A DNA stretch of 34,983 nt from Minisyncoccota bacterium (GTDB lineage Bacteria; Patescibacteriota; Minisyncoccia; JAHIHE01; JAGLIN01). Every line of letters begins with the position of its first letter. Position 1 is the first letter of the stretch. The notes under the pieces were generated by a model. It ran no database searches. It saw only the letters and a program-made list of their open reading frames with translations, and had not been told where the DNA came from. A program made the translations under genes and the position numbers. The stretch lies in assembly GCA_023142595.1 (NCBI GenBank), contig JAGLJF010000012.1, forward strand, positions 1-34,983. The letters are read 5' to 3'. Shown here piece by piece: positions 8,397 to 16,978 of the stretch.

Positions 8397-10115
8397 TTAA
8401 TTTTTGTTAACAAAAATCTCTCCAGTCACTCTTCTTATTTCTTCTAGCGATGTTATTCCTTCAATTGCCTTTAAAATTCCATCTTCTTGTATTGTAATCA
8501 TTCCGTCTTCTCTCGCTTTTGCCATTACTTCTGAGGCAGATGTACTTTGAAGAATAATCTTTTCTATGTTTTGGGTCAATGTAAACATTTCGTAAAGCCC
8601 TATTCTTCCTGAATATCCAATGAAATTACATTTTGAGCATCCACTACTTCGGTATATTGTTTTTATATCTTTTGGAAATACCATCGTACTATTTCTTGGA
8701 ATTTTTGACATAATTTCCTTAAGTTTATCAATTGTCTCTTGGGCAGGAGCATATTCCTCTTTACAATGTTCACACAAAGTTCTAACCAATCTTTGCGCAA
8801 TAATAGCATTAATTGATGGAGAAATTAACGTCGGACTGACCTTAAGATGTAAAAGCCTTGGTATGGCGCCAGCTGCATTGTTAGTATGCAATGTTGAAAG
8901 TACTGAGTGCCCCGTCAAAGCAGCCTGAATTGATATTTCAGCAGTTTCAGGATCTCTTATTTCTCCAACCATTACTACATCTGGATCTTGTCTCACCACA
9001 GCCTTAAGACCCTCAGCAAAAGTTAATCCAGCATCAGGATGAATTTCAGTCTGAGAAATCCCCTCAAGTCTATATTCAACTGGATTTTCAAGAGTAATAA
9101 TTTTTATATTTGGTTGATTAAGCCTGTGAAGAAATGAATACAAAGTTGTTGTTTTTCCACTTCCAGTTGGACCCGTAACCAAAAGCATTCCAGTCGGTTT
9201 AAGAAGTTGCTCTTCTATTTTTTCCATATAATATTGGTTAAATCCTAGTTCATCCAATTTTAAACCTGTTGAATCTTCCGACAAAATTCTCATAACGATA
9301 CTTTCACCAAAACTACTTGGAAGAATAGATGCTCTAATATTTATTATTTTATTTTCCAAGTTTATACTAAAATGACCATCCTGTGGCATATTAGAAACAT
9401 TTAGTTTCATTTTTGAAAGCATTTTTACTCTTGATATAATTGTTCTGCTTGCTTTTATAGGAAGGTTAACGATGTCTTGAAGAACTCCATCAACTCTATA
9501 TCGAAGTCGTATATAATCAAGATTAGGTTCAATATGAACATCACTTGATTTTGTTTTTATGGCCCCTGCCATAATTATATTAAATATTTCGGTTGTATTA
9601 ATTTCTGCAATTCTTTTTTTGAGATCTATAATATTATGCACTCCTTTTTCAAATTCAGTTAAGTCTTCTTTTTTCAAAGTAACTCCTTGATCTTCAAATT
9701 TTTTAGTCACAGTTGAAGTATCATAGGTTAACCAAGCCTTTTTCAGGCTATCTTCTGAAACCACTATCAAAGTATAATTCATTCCATTTTCTGTTTTTAT
9801 TTTTTCAAGAGCCTTTTTTGTTTCATAGTTTTCAGGATCTTTTACTGCAATTTGTAATTTTTTTCCAACTTTATAAATTACAGCCAGACCAGCACTTTGA
9901 GCAGTTTCTTTTGGAATCAATTTTATTGTTTCAGCAACCACTGGAATTAAACTTAAATCTACATAAGGAAGATGATATTTGTTCGCTATAGCACTTGCTT
10001 TTTCTTCTTCACTCTTGTGATATAACTTTTGAATTGTTTCATCTTGAACTTTTTCTTTTAACTCTTTGATATCTTTTTTTGTATCATCGTTGTTTGTATG
10101 AATTAAATGTTGCAT
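8397..10115 (-). CDS. GspE/PilB-type assembly ATPase (type IV pilus / type II secretion)
   Basis: GPTGSGKTTTLYSFLHRL Walker A, VRQDPDVVMVGEIRDPETAEISIQAALTGHSVLSTLHTNNA, Cys-rich CEHCKEEY...CSKCNFIGYSGRIGLYEMF; N-terminal MshEN-like domain. Confidence 0.95.
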   Translation of the reverse strand: MQHLIHTNNDDTKKDIKELKEKVQDETIQKLYHKSEEEKASAIANKYHLPYVDLSLIPVVAETIKLIPKETAQSAGLAVIYKVGKKLQIAVKDPENYETKKALEKIKTENGMNYTLIVVSEDSLKKAWLTYDTSTVTKKFEDQGVTLKKEDLTEFEKGVHNIIDLKKRIAEINTTEIFNIIMAGAIKTKSSDVHIEPNLDYIRLRYRVDGVLQDIVNLPIKASRTIISRVKMLSKMKLNVSNMPQDGHFSINLENKIINIRASILPSSFGESIVMRILSEDSTGLKLDELGFNQYYMEKIEEQLLKPTGMLLVTGPTGSGKTTTLYSFLHRLNQPNIKIITLENPVEYRLEGISQTEIHPDAGLTFAEGLKAVVRQDPDVVMVGEIRDPETAEISIQAALTGHSVLSTLHTNNAAGAIPRLLHLKVSPTLISPSINAIIAQRLVRTLCEHCKEEYAPAQETIDKLKEIMSKIPRNSTMVFPKDIKTIYRSSGCSKCNFIGYSGRIGLYEMFTLTQNIEKIILQSTSASEVMAKAREDGMITIQEDGILKAIEGITSLEEIRRVTGEIFVNKN

Positions 10116-10232
10116 ATAATTATATTATTGAATAAGAATAAAATAAATTTAAATTATTGAAAATTTGACAATATACATAGCATAAATCAAAGATTAATTT
10201 TATTATACCATAAATTCAGCTTCATTAAAATA

Positions 10233-10258
10233 TAAAAAAACAAGACCGCTAAAGTCTT
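10233..10258 (-). terminator. Rho-independent terminator after the DHH-like gene
   Basis: Minus strand AAGAC-tttagcg-GTCTT-GTTTTTTT. Confidence 0.65.
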
Positions 10259-10284
10259 ATTTTGAAAATATTTATTAAAATAAA

Positions 10285-11430
10285 CTAGATTTTCATTTTT
10301 AAATTATCTTCATATTCTTTTATTTTTTTCAAAACTTCTTTCTCGGCTAAGTCAAGTTCGGTTTCATCGGCTCTAAAAAATATTTGATTTTCTTCTATCT
10401 GTCCTTTGAATAATTTTCTCAAATCGCTATAATCCATTTTTTCAGTACAATTGATAATACCATTTACGGCTCCATTATTTTTATACAAAATGAGCAATAG
10501 ATTAAATTCAGGAGAACTATTTGCAAGTTCACTGACAACTAAATTTAAATTTTCTGGAATAGTATTTGTTCTTTCAAAATCATCTTTGCCTACAATAGAC
10601 CATCCTAATTTATACTGACTATTATATTTCAAATTAGACATAATAGTTCCCATAATTTTCAAAACTGATATTGATTTTGTTTTATACAAATATCTTATTA
10701 TGTTTTCCTTGTTAGCTCCTTTTGATATCAAGGCAGCAGCAGTCATAAACGACTTTGGGGTTGTGTTCTTATTTTGAAAACTTTCCGTTTTTGAAATTAT
10801 TCCCGTCAAAAGATTAGTTGAAATATTTTCATTAAATAATTTTTCATCAAGTTCTGAAATAATGTTATGCACAATTTCAGAAGTTGAAGACATTGTCACA
10901 TCAACAAGATTTATTTTCCCAAAAAATTCATTTGAAGGATTATTATCAATATTTACAACAGGAATATCATAAAAAAGTTCTGAATTATCATCATAGACAG
11001 TACCTAAATTTTCAAGATCTGAAGTGCCAAGAATTATAATTAAATCATATTTAAATTTTGAAGATTCAAGGGATGTCTTTTTTTCATTTAAATCTCCGTT
11101 TTTCGCTGTGATAAAAATTTTCAATTTATTTTCTTCTACTTCATATCTGAGTTGTTGTAGTTTGTCTTTTTTAATATCAACAGAAAAAATATAATCACGA
11201 GCTCCTTCAAGCTTATGTGTAATTAATTCCGATGAAGGCATAAAAGAAAATTTTTCCAAAATTGCAGTTGGACTTACAATATCTGTTTTTTTGCCTAATT
11301 TTTTCAACGCAGTATAAAAACCCAAAGCTGAGCCTAAGGCATCGCCATTCGGATTTTTGCTTACACAAAGCAAAATTGTCTCGCTTTTATTAATTTGATC
11401 AATTATTTGTTCTTTCGGTGAAAGCCCCAT
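10285..11430 (-). CDS. DHH-family (NrnA/RecJ-like) phosphoesterase homologue with degenerate active site
   Basis: NPNGDALGSALGFYTALKKLGK (canonical HxNPDGDALGS), DLIIILGTSDLENLG (canonical vDTSD), VNIDNNPSNEFFGKINLVDVTMSSTSEIV (canonical IDHHxSN). Confidence 0.75.
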   Translation of the reverse strand: MGLSPKEQIIDQINKSETILLCVSKNPNGDALGSALGFYTALKKLGKKTDIVSPTAILEKFSFMPSSELITHKLEGARDYIFSVDIKKDKLQQLRYEVEENKLKIFITAKNGDLNEKKTSLESSKFKYDLIIILGTSDLENLGTVYDDNSELFYDIPVVNIDNNPSNEFFGKINLVDVTMSSTSEIVHNIISELDEKLFNENISTNLLTGIISKTESFQNKNTTPKSFMTAAALISKGANKENIIRYLYKTKSISVLKIMGTIMSNLKYNSQYKLGWSIVGKDDFERTNTIPENLNLVVSELANSSPEFNLLLILYKNNGAVNGIINCTEKMDYSDLRKLFKGQIEENQIFFRADETELDLAEKEVLKKIKEYEDNLKMKI

Positions 11431-11602
11431 TTTATTTAAAATTTAATAAAAATTAAAACTCAACGACAATCTTTTGTTGATTAGTTAATTTATCACATTG
11501 AAAAAATATGTCAAGAGGAAACATAAACGAAGTTATTTTTTTGATATATTTTCATTTATAAACTATAATTCAGATAATATCGCTCGTATTAGGTTTCTCT
11601 AG

Positions 11603-11633
11603 TTGTCATTTCGAATGATAGTGAAAAATCTAT
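11603..11633 (+). repeat. Possible degenerate copy of a dispersed intergenic repeat
   Basis: TTGTCATTTCGAATGATAGTGAAAAATCTAT resembles a TTGTCATTTCGA...GTGAGAAATCT motif recalled from many bacterial genomes; single copy here. Confidence 0.3.
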
Positions 11634-11676
11634 AAACTTAACCATTCTCACTCTCTTAAATTAAAATAAATTTTTT

Positions 11677-12138
11677 ATGTCAAAAAAAGAAATAACAACA
11701 AATAGTTCCGAAGAAACAAAGGAGTTTGCAAAAATGCTCTGCCAACAATGGCTGGAAATTAATAAAACCAAAAATTCAAATTGGTTGGTTTGTCTTTATG
11801 GAGATCTTGGAGGAGGAAAGACAACTTTTTCTCAAGGCTTGGGAAAAGAATTGGGCGTGAAAGAAATTGTAAACAGTCCAACATTTTTGATTATGAAAAA
11901 ATATATTTCTGCAATTAAAACAAACAAGAAATATACACTATATCATTTTGACTGTTATCGCATTTCTGATTATCAGGAAATTTTGGATTTGGGATGGGAA
12001 GATATACTCAGTGGAGAAAATAATATAATCCTAGTTGAATGGCCAGAAAGAATTGAAAAAATCTTGCCCAAAGAAAGATTGAATTTGAAATTTGAAGTTA
12101 TTGATGAGAATATGAGAAAAATTGTTTTTGATAAATAG
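11677..12138 (+). CDS. tsaE: tRNA threonylcarbamoyladenosine biosynthesis ATPase TsaE
   Basis: LYGDLGGGKTTFSQGLGKELGVKEIVNSPTFLIMKKY, YHFDCYRISDYQEILDLGWEDIL, IILVEWPERI. Confidence 0.93.
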   Translation: MSKKEITTNSSEETKEFAKMLCQQWLEINKTKNSNWLVCLYGDLGGGKTTFSQGLGKELGVKEIVNSPTFLIMKKYISAIKTNKKYTLYHFDCYRISDYQEILDLGWEDILSGENNIILVEWPERIEKILPKERLNLKFEVIDENMRKIVFDK

Positions 12139-12246
12139 ATAAAAAAAAGAGATAGCTTGATTGTCCTTAAGATTGATTTTTATAAAATATCAATAAAAAC
12201 TCTGATAAATTAATAAATTTTAATCATAGAATTTATTTTTTACCTT

Positions 12247-12298
12247 AAATCCTAGATTCCCTTCTGCAAGGGAATGACAAAAGCTTCGTTTTTCAGAA
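12247..12298 (+). repeat. Interspersed repeat family A, copy 2 (short form)
   Basis: AAATCCTAGATTCCCTTCTGCAAGGGAATGACAAAAGCTTCGTTTTTCAGA; contains ATTCCC-N8-GGGAAT; similarity to copy 1 extends upstream to about 12200. Confidence 0.88.
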
Positions 12299-12327
12299 GT
12301 TCTAACATTAATCATTAAAACAAATTT

Positions 12328-12642
12328 ATGATTACAAAAACATATCTTGATGGAAAACTAAATCAATTAGAGGAAAATTTAAAAAGAAGGATTGAGACAA
12401 AAGATAATTTTCAAACTGAAGAAATAAATAAAAAGATTTCAGACTTGAAGGATTCTGTGAATTTAATTAGTGAAAGAGCAATAGAGAACAAAGATATTTT
12501 AAACAATTATTTAGTTGAGCATAATGGGCTGAAAGAAGAAGTTCAAAAATTAAAACATAAAATTGAAAGCATTGAAGAGCACAAAAAAGATAATTCAAGC
12601 GTAAAATTAGAAAATGATGATATAATAACTTCTGATATTTAA
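12328..12642 (+). CDS. Small coiled-coil protein
   Basis: Charged heptad-like sequence throughout (LNQLEENLKRRIETKDNFQTEEINKKISDLKDSVNLI...), no hydrophobic core domain seen. Confidence 0.55.
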   Translation: MITKTYLDGKLNQLEENLKRRIETKDNFQTEEINKKISDLKDSVNLISERAIENKDILNNYLVEHNGLKEEVQKLKHKIESIEEHKKDNSSVKLENDDIITSDI

Positions 12643-12705
12643 TATAACTTGAGTACTTTTTTTGAATACAACAACCAGACATTTTACTTTCTATTAGCCC
12701 TGCTG

Positions 12706-12734
12706 TTGACATTTTTTAAAAAGTTGTGTATGTT
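12706..12734 (+). promoter_or_regulatory. Sigma-70-like promoter for the Cys-rich small gene
   Basis: TTGACA-N17-TATGTT. Confidence 0.6.
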
Positions 12735-12783
12735 GAATTTATTTGGAGAAAGAAGTATTATTTATTATTAATAAGCGGAGGTA

Positions 12784-13170
12784 TTGTTAATTATAAATAG
12801 AAAAGTGAGGGCAAAAAAACCCTCCAAGTTCACAGGGGAAAAACAGACTCAATTTTTTAAGAAATTATCTTCCAGAAAAAAAATGGAGAGGAGGCAAATA
12901 TTTAAGATTGAAGCTGGTCGTCAAATACAATTTTCAAAAAAAGATCGCGAAATAAGTTTTCTAAAGGGAGATTGTAAAAAATGTAATATTCATTGCGCTT
13001 GCGAAAACCAACGCACTAAAGCATGTAAGAGATGCAATGGAAATTGCACCTGTGAAAAGCGGAAAAAATTGGTACTAGCTATCACTAAGCGATGGAGGCT
13101 AAATAGCGAACCTTTAATAGATAGTAAACCTGGACAAAAATCTTTCTCGTATGAGAAATTTAGGCCCTGA
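12784..13170 (+). CDS. Small basic protein with duplicated CxxCxxxCxCE motif; start codon uncertain
   Basis: CKKCNIHCACENQR and CKRCNGNCTCEKR tandem motifs. SD GGAGGT at 12777-12782 is too close to the TTG at 12784; the in-frame ATT at 12790 has ideal spacing. Confidence 0.6.
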   Translation: MLIINRKVRAKKPSKFTGEKQTQFFKKLSSRKKMERRQIFKIEAGRQIQFSKKDREISFLKGDCKKCNIHCACENQRTKACKRCNGNCTCEKRKKLVLAITKRWRLNSEPLIDSKPGQKSFSYEKFRP

Positions 13171-13200
13171 TTTATTAATTTAAATTTTAGGGTCATTTTT

Positions 13201-13229
13201 TTGCCTAAAATCTGGAAAAGAACTATAAT
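13201..13229 (+). promoter_or_regulatory. Promoter, first copy of a duplicated promoter sequence
   Basis: TTGCCT-AAAATCTGGAAAAGAAC(17)-TATAAT. Confidence 0.65.
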
Positions 13230-13276
13230 GAAAGAAATTATATAAAATAAAAAAAATATAAAGATAGGTGATATAA

Positions 13277-13564
13277 ATGGCAAAGACTAATAATAAGATG
13301 AAAATGCACATTGCTGTGTGGATTATGATGAATTTATATGTATTGGAAGACTTTACAGAAGCAATCGAAATTTCAATTATTAAAAAGGTACTTGCTAAGG
13401 CTGGTTATTGTAACGAAGAAGTCTCTGAAATAATAGAAATTTTGAAAAATAATAAATTTATTTCTATTTCAGATGAATTTGTGGCTATTACTGAAAATGG
13501 AATTTCATTTTGGAATAGTAAAAAATTTCTAATAAATATTAGAAATATCATAAACAAGGGATAG
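13277..13564 (+). CDS. Small orphan protein, possibly winged-helix-like
   Basis: SD AGGTGA upstream of ATG; helical sequence ending in a possible wing (NNKFISISDEFVAITENGISFW). Confidence 0.6.
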   Translation: MAKTNNKMKMHIAVWIMMNLYVLEDFTEAIEISIIKKVLAKAGYCNEEVSEIIEILKNNKFISISDEFVAITENGISFWNSKKFLINIRNIINKG

Positions 13565-13580
13565 CCCTTGTTTCTTTTTT
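13552..13580 (+). terminator. Rho-independent terminator with the stop codon as its loop
   Basis: AAACAAGGG-ATAG-CCCTTGTTT-CTTTTTT; TAG stop at 13562-13564 lies in the 4-nt loop. Confidence 0.9.
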
Positions 13581-13606
13581 GCCTAAAATCTGGAAAAGGT
13601 TATAAT
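13579..13606 (+). promoter_or_regulatory. Promoter, second copy of the duplicated promoter sequence, upstream of polA
   Basis: TTGCCT-AAAATCTGGAAAAGGT(16)-TATAAT. Confidence 0.65.
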
Positions 13607-13744
13607 AAGATAATAAAAGCGATTATAATTATTAAATCGGAATATAAAAGATATGATGTGATATTTCAGTTCAACTCCGCTATCACTACGTTTAACATTC
13701 CAAACGATAAATCGTACTCCAAGATTTAAGCTTAAATTTTATAT

Positions 13745-16525
13745 ATGACTAATAAAAAACGATTAATTCTGATAGATGGGAATGCTTTGATGCATAGAGC
13801 ATATCATGCGATTCCACCTCTAACAACGAAAAGGGGGGAACTTGTAAATGCTGTTTATGGATTTACTTCTGTTCTTTTGGGAGTTATTAAAGAGCTCGAA
13901 CCTGATTGCATTATTTGTACATTTGATGTAGAGGGTGGCACTTTTCGCGATGAGATTTATTCCGAATATAAGGCAGGTAGAAAAAAACCTGATCAAGAAT
14001 TTTATGATCAAATTCCGAAAATCAAAGAAGTTGTCAAAACTCTTAATATTCCGATTATCGAAAAAAAGGGTTTTGAAGCAGATGATGTGATTGGTTCGCT
14101 TGCAAGGCAAGTTGGAAAAAATGGAAAATTCGAAACGATTATTGTGACGGGAGATCTTGATACTTTACAACTTGTTGATGAGAATACAAAAGTTTTTACT
14201 TTGCGCAAAGGAATAAAAGATACAATTATTTATGATGAAAAAGGAGTATTCGAAAGATATGGTTTTTCTCCGAATCAAGTTATAGATTATAAAGGTTTGC
14301 GAGGTGATCCATCGGATAATATTCCAGGAGTAACTGGCATCGGAGAAAAAGGAGCGACAGAGCTTTTGAAAAATTTTAGCTCAATTGAAAAACTTTATCA
14401 AGCAATCGAGAAAGATAAAGCCGAGGATTTGGTTAAACCAAAAATTAAAGAAAAATTAATTGCGGAAAAAGAAAAAGCTTTAATGAGCAAAAAATTGGCA
14501 ACAATCGATTGTGAGATGGATATAAAATTTGATTTAAAAGACTGCAAATGGGGAGATTATGATAAAGGAGAGTTAAACAATCTTTTCAGAGAATTAGAAT
14601 TTTATAGCTTAATAGATAGAGTTGAAAAAGCAAATGGAAATAATCAAGATCAGAAAATAGAATCAGAAAATCAAGCAGTAAAAAAATATGTAAAATATAT
14701 AATTTTAGATACTGATAAAAAAATTGATAATTTTTTGCTTGATTTGAAAAAGCAAAAGAACTTTGTTTTTCAAACAAGAAGCGACAATGAAGATATTTCT
14801 CAAAGAGATTTAACGGGTATTGTTTTCCTCTGGGAGGAAAGTCCGATATATTTTATTCCTCTTGTTTTGAAAGATAATAAGCCAAATTTATTTAACACTT
14901 CCGCTTTAGCTGAAAATTTATCAATTGATAAATTAAAGCCAATTTTAGAAGATGAGAATTATAAAAAAATTGGATATTTCTTCAAACGAGATATTGAAAA
15001 TCTTGCAAATCACAATATTGACATCAAGGGATTAGAATTTGATATAATGATTGCTGCATATCTTCTTGATCCTGGGAAAAGAGATTATAGCAAAAATAAA
15101 ATAATATTTGACTATTTGGGTCACAAAGATAATGAAGAAATTGAGAATGAACAAGAGATGAAAGAAAAAATAACAAGTGCGAGTATAATTGCAAAGCTTA
15201 GCCATTTTTTTGATCTATATGAAATTATGAAAAAAAATCTGGAAGACGAGGATATGGAAGATTTATTTTATAAAATTGAAATGCCAATAACAAAAGCACT
15301 TGTCAAAATGGAAATGAATGGAATTAGCTTAGATGTAAAATTATTGAAAATTTTGTCTGATGAAATTTCGAAACAAATCATTAAGCTTGAAAAAAAAATA
15401 CACTCTCTTGCTGGCGATGAGGTTTTTAATATTAATTCATCACAACAACTGTCGCATGTTTTATTTGAAAAAATGAAATTACCAACAGAGGGAATTAAGA
15501 AAACAAAAACAGGTTTTTCAATTGCAGCGCCAGAACTTGAAAAACTCAAAGAAGAAAATATTATTATAAGTTTCATTTCTGAATACAAGGAGCTTGTAAA
15601 ATTGAAAAATACATATATTAATGCTTTGCCAAAGTTAGTGAGTAAAAAAACAAACAGACTTCACACGACTTTTAATCAAACCATAACTGCCACTGGTCGT
15701 CTTTCTTCATCCAATCCTAATTTGCAAAATATTCCAGTGAGAACTGAGATTGGCAGGAAAATCAGAAAGGCATTTATTACTGAACCTGGACGAAAACTTG
15801 TTTCCGCAGATTATTCTCAAATTGAATTGCGAGTTGTAGCGATGGTCGCCGATGATAAAAAAATGAAAGAAATTTTTAATAAAGGTTTGGACATCCATAG
15901 TGCTACTGCCGCGGAAGTTAATCAAATTCCACTTGAAGATGTTACTGCTGAGATGAGAAGATCAGCAAAAGCCTTGAACTTTGGCATTATTTACGGGATG
16001 AGCACTTTTGGATTTGCACGGTCTGCTGGAATTGAAAATGACCAAGCAAAAAAATTTATTGAAAATTATATGGAAAAATTTTCAGGAGTTGCCAAATATA
16101 TTGAAAAATCAAAAGAAGACGCTCGAAAAAATGGTTATGCTGAGACGATTTGGGGAAGAAAAAGATATCTTCCTGAAATTAATTCCTCCAACGGATTGAT
16201 TCGCAGTTCAGCTGAAAGAATGGCAATTAATATGCCAATTCAAGGAGCAGCAGCTGATATTATGAAAATCGCGATGCTCAAGATTGACAGTTGGATTGAT
16301 GAATATAATTTAAAAAATAATGATGCCATAAAACTCCTGCTTCAAGTTCATGATGAATTGATATTTTCCATTAAAGAAGAGGATGTTTCTGAGGCGACAA
16401 AACATATTCGAGAAATTATGGAAAGCAGTCATTTGAAGCTTGATGGCAAAAAAATCGATTTCCCAGTGCCAATCGTGGTTGATGTGAAAATGGGAAATAA
16501 TTGGGAGGAGATGAAGAAGCTATAA
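13745..16525 (+). CDS. polA: DNA polymerase I
   Basis: 5'-nuclease domain (LILIDGNALMHRAYHAIPPL, GYKGLRGDPSDNIPGVTGIGEKGA-type) and family A polymerase motifs (TGRLSSSNPNLQNIPVRTEIGRKIRKAF, SADYSQIELRVVA, RRSAKALNFGIIYGMS, LLLQVHDELIF). Confidence 0.97.
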   Translation: MTNKKRLILIDGNALMHRAYHAIPPLTTKRGELVNAVYGFTSVLLGVIKELEPDCIICTFDVEGGTFRDEIYSEYKAGRKKPDQEFYDQIPKIKEVVKTLNIPIIEKKGFEADDVIGSLARQVGKNGKFETIIVTGDLDTLQLVDENTKVFTLRKGIKDTIIYDEKGVFERYGFSPNQVIDYKGLRGDPSDNIPGVTGIGEKGATELLKNFSSIEKLYQAIEKDKAEDLVKPKIKEKLIAEKEKALMSKKLATIDCEMDIKFDLKDCKWGDYDKGELNNLFRELEFYSLIDRVEKANGNNQDQKIESENQAVKKYVKYIILDTDKKIDNFLLDLKKQKNFVFQTRSDNEDISQRDLTGIVFLWEESPIYFIPLVLKDNKPNLFNTSALAENLSIDKLKPILEDENYKKIGYFFKRDIENLANHNIDIKGLEFDIMIAAYLLDPGKRDYSKNKIIFDYLGHKDNEEIENEQEMKEKITSASIIAKLSHFFDLYEIMKKNLEDEDMEDLFYKIEMPITKALVKMEMNGISLDVKLLKILSDEISKQIIKLEKKIHSLAGDEVFNINSSQQLSHVLFEKMKLPTEGIKKTKTGFSIAAPELEKLKEENIIISFISEYKELVKLKNTYINALPKLVSKKTNRLHTTFNQTITATGRLSSSNPNLQNIPVRTEIGRKIRKAFITEPGRKLVSADYSQIELRVVAMVADDKKMKEIFNKGLDIHSATAAEVNQIPLEDVTAEMRRSAKALNFGIIYGMSTFGFARSAGIENDQAKKFIENYMEKFSGVAKYIEKSKEDARKNGYAETIWGRKRYLPEINSSNGLIRSSAERMAINMPIQGAAADIMKIAMLKIDSWIDEYNLKNNDAIKLLLQVHDELIFSIKEEDVSEATKHIREIMESSHLKLDGKKIDFPVPIVVDVKMGNNWEEMKKL

Positions 16526-16609
16526 ATTGAAGAGGGGTCTAATTTCTATTGTTAATTGTTATTATTAAAAGAAGAGGGTAAATTAGATGAAACAGAAAAA
16601 AGAAAAGTA

Positions 16610-16909
16610 ATGCAAGTTGGTGATTATATTGTAATGTCAGGACATATATTTAAAGGATGGACTAGTTCTATTCCAGTTAGCGATGAAGACTCAAAAAAAA
16701 TAGAAGAATTAGATACAATAAAAGTTGTAATTAATGAGATAATATCAGAAAATCGCTTATTAGTTGAAGGAGAAGGAGTTCAAAAAGAAGTCTATTCATT
16801 ACGATCTGAGGAGATAAAAAAAGAAATTGTTTTTGATGATGAAATAGGAGGTTTTGATAATGGTGATTCTGACAGAAGTGATTCTGAAACAAGAGGAGTT
16901 TCTCCATAA
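16610..16909 (+). CDS. Small acidic orphan protein (ORF track extends it to a TTG at 16556)
   Basis: MQVGDYIVMSGHIFKGWTSSIPVSDEDSKKIEELDTIKVVINEI...; ATG at 16610 overlaps the TAA of a 7-codon upstream ORF. Confidence 0.5.
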   Translation: MQVGDYIVMSGHIFKGWTSSIPVSDEDSKKIEELDTIKVVINEIISENRLLVEGEGVQKEVYSLRSEEIKKEIVFDDEIGGFDNGDSDRSDSETRGVSP

Positions 16910-16949
16910 ATATCAAGTAATGAAATAAATAAATGATTTTTAATAAAAA

Positions 16950-16978
16950 ACAAACTATTAAGAAATAGTTTGTTTTTG
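16950..16978 (+). terminator. Rho-independent terminator
   Basis: ACAAACTATT-aaga-AATAGTTTGT-TTTTGTT. Confidence 0.8.
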
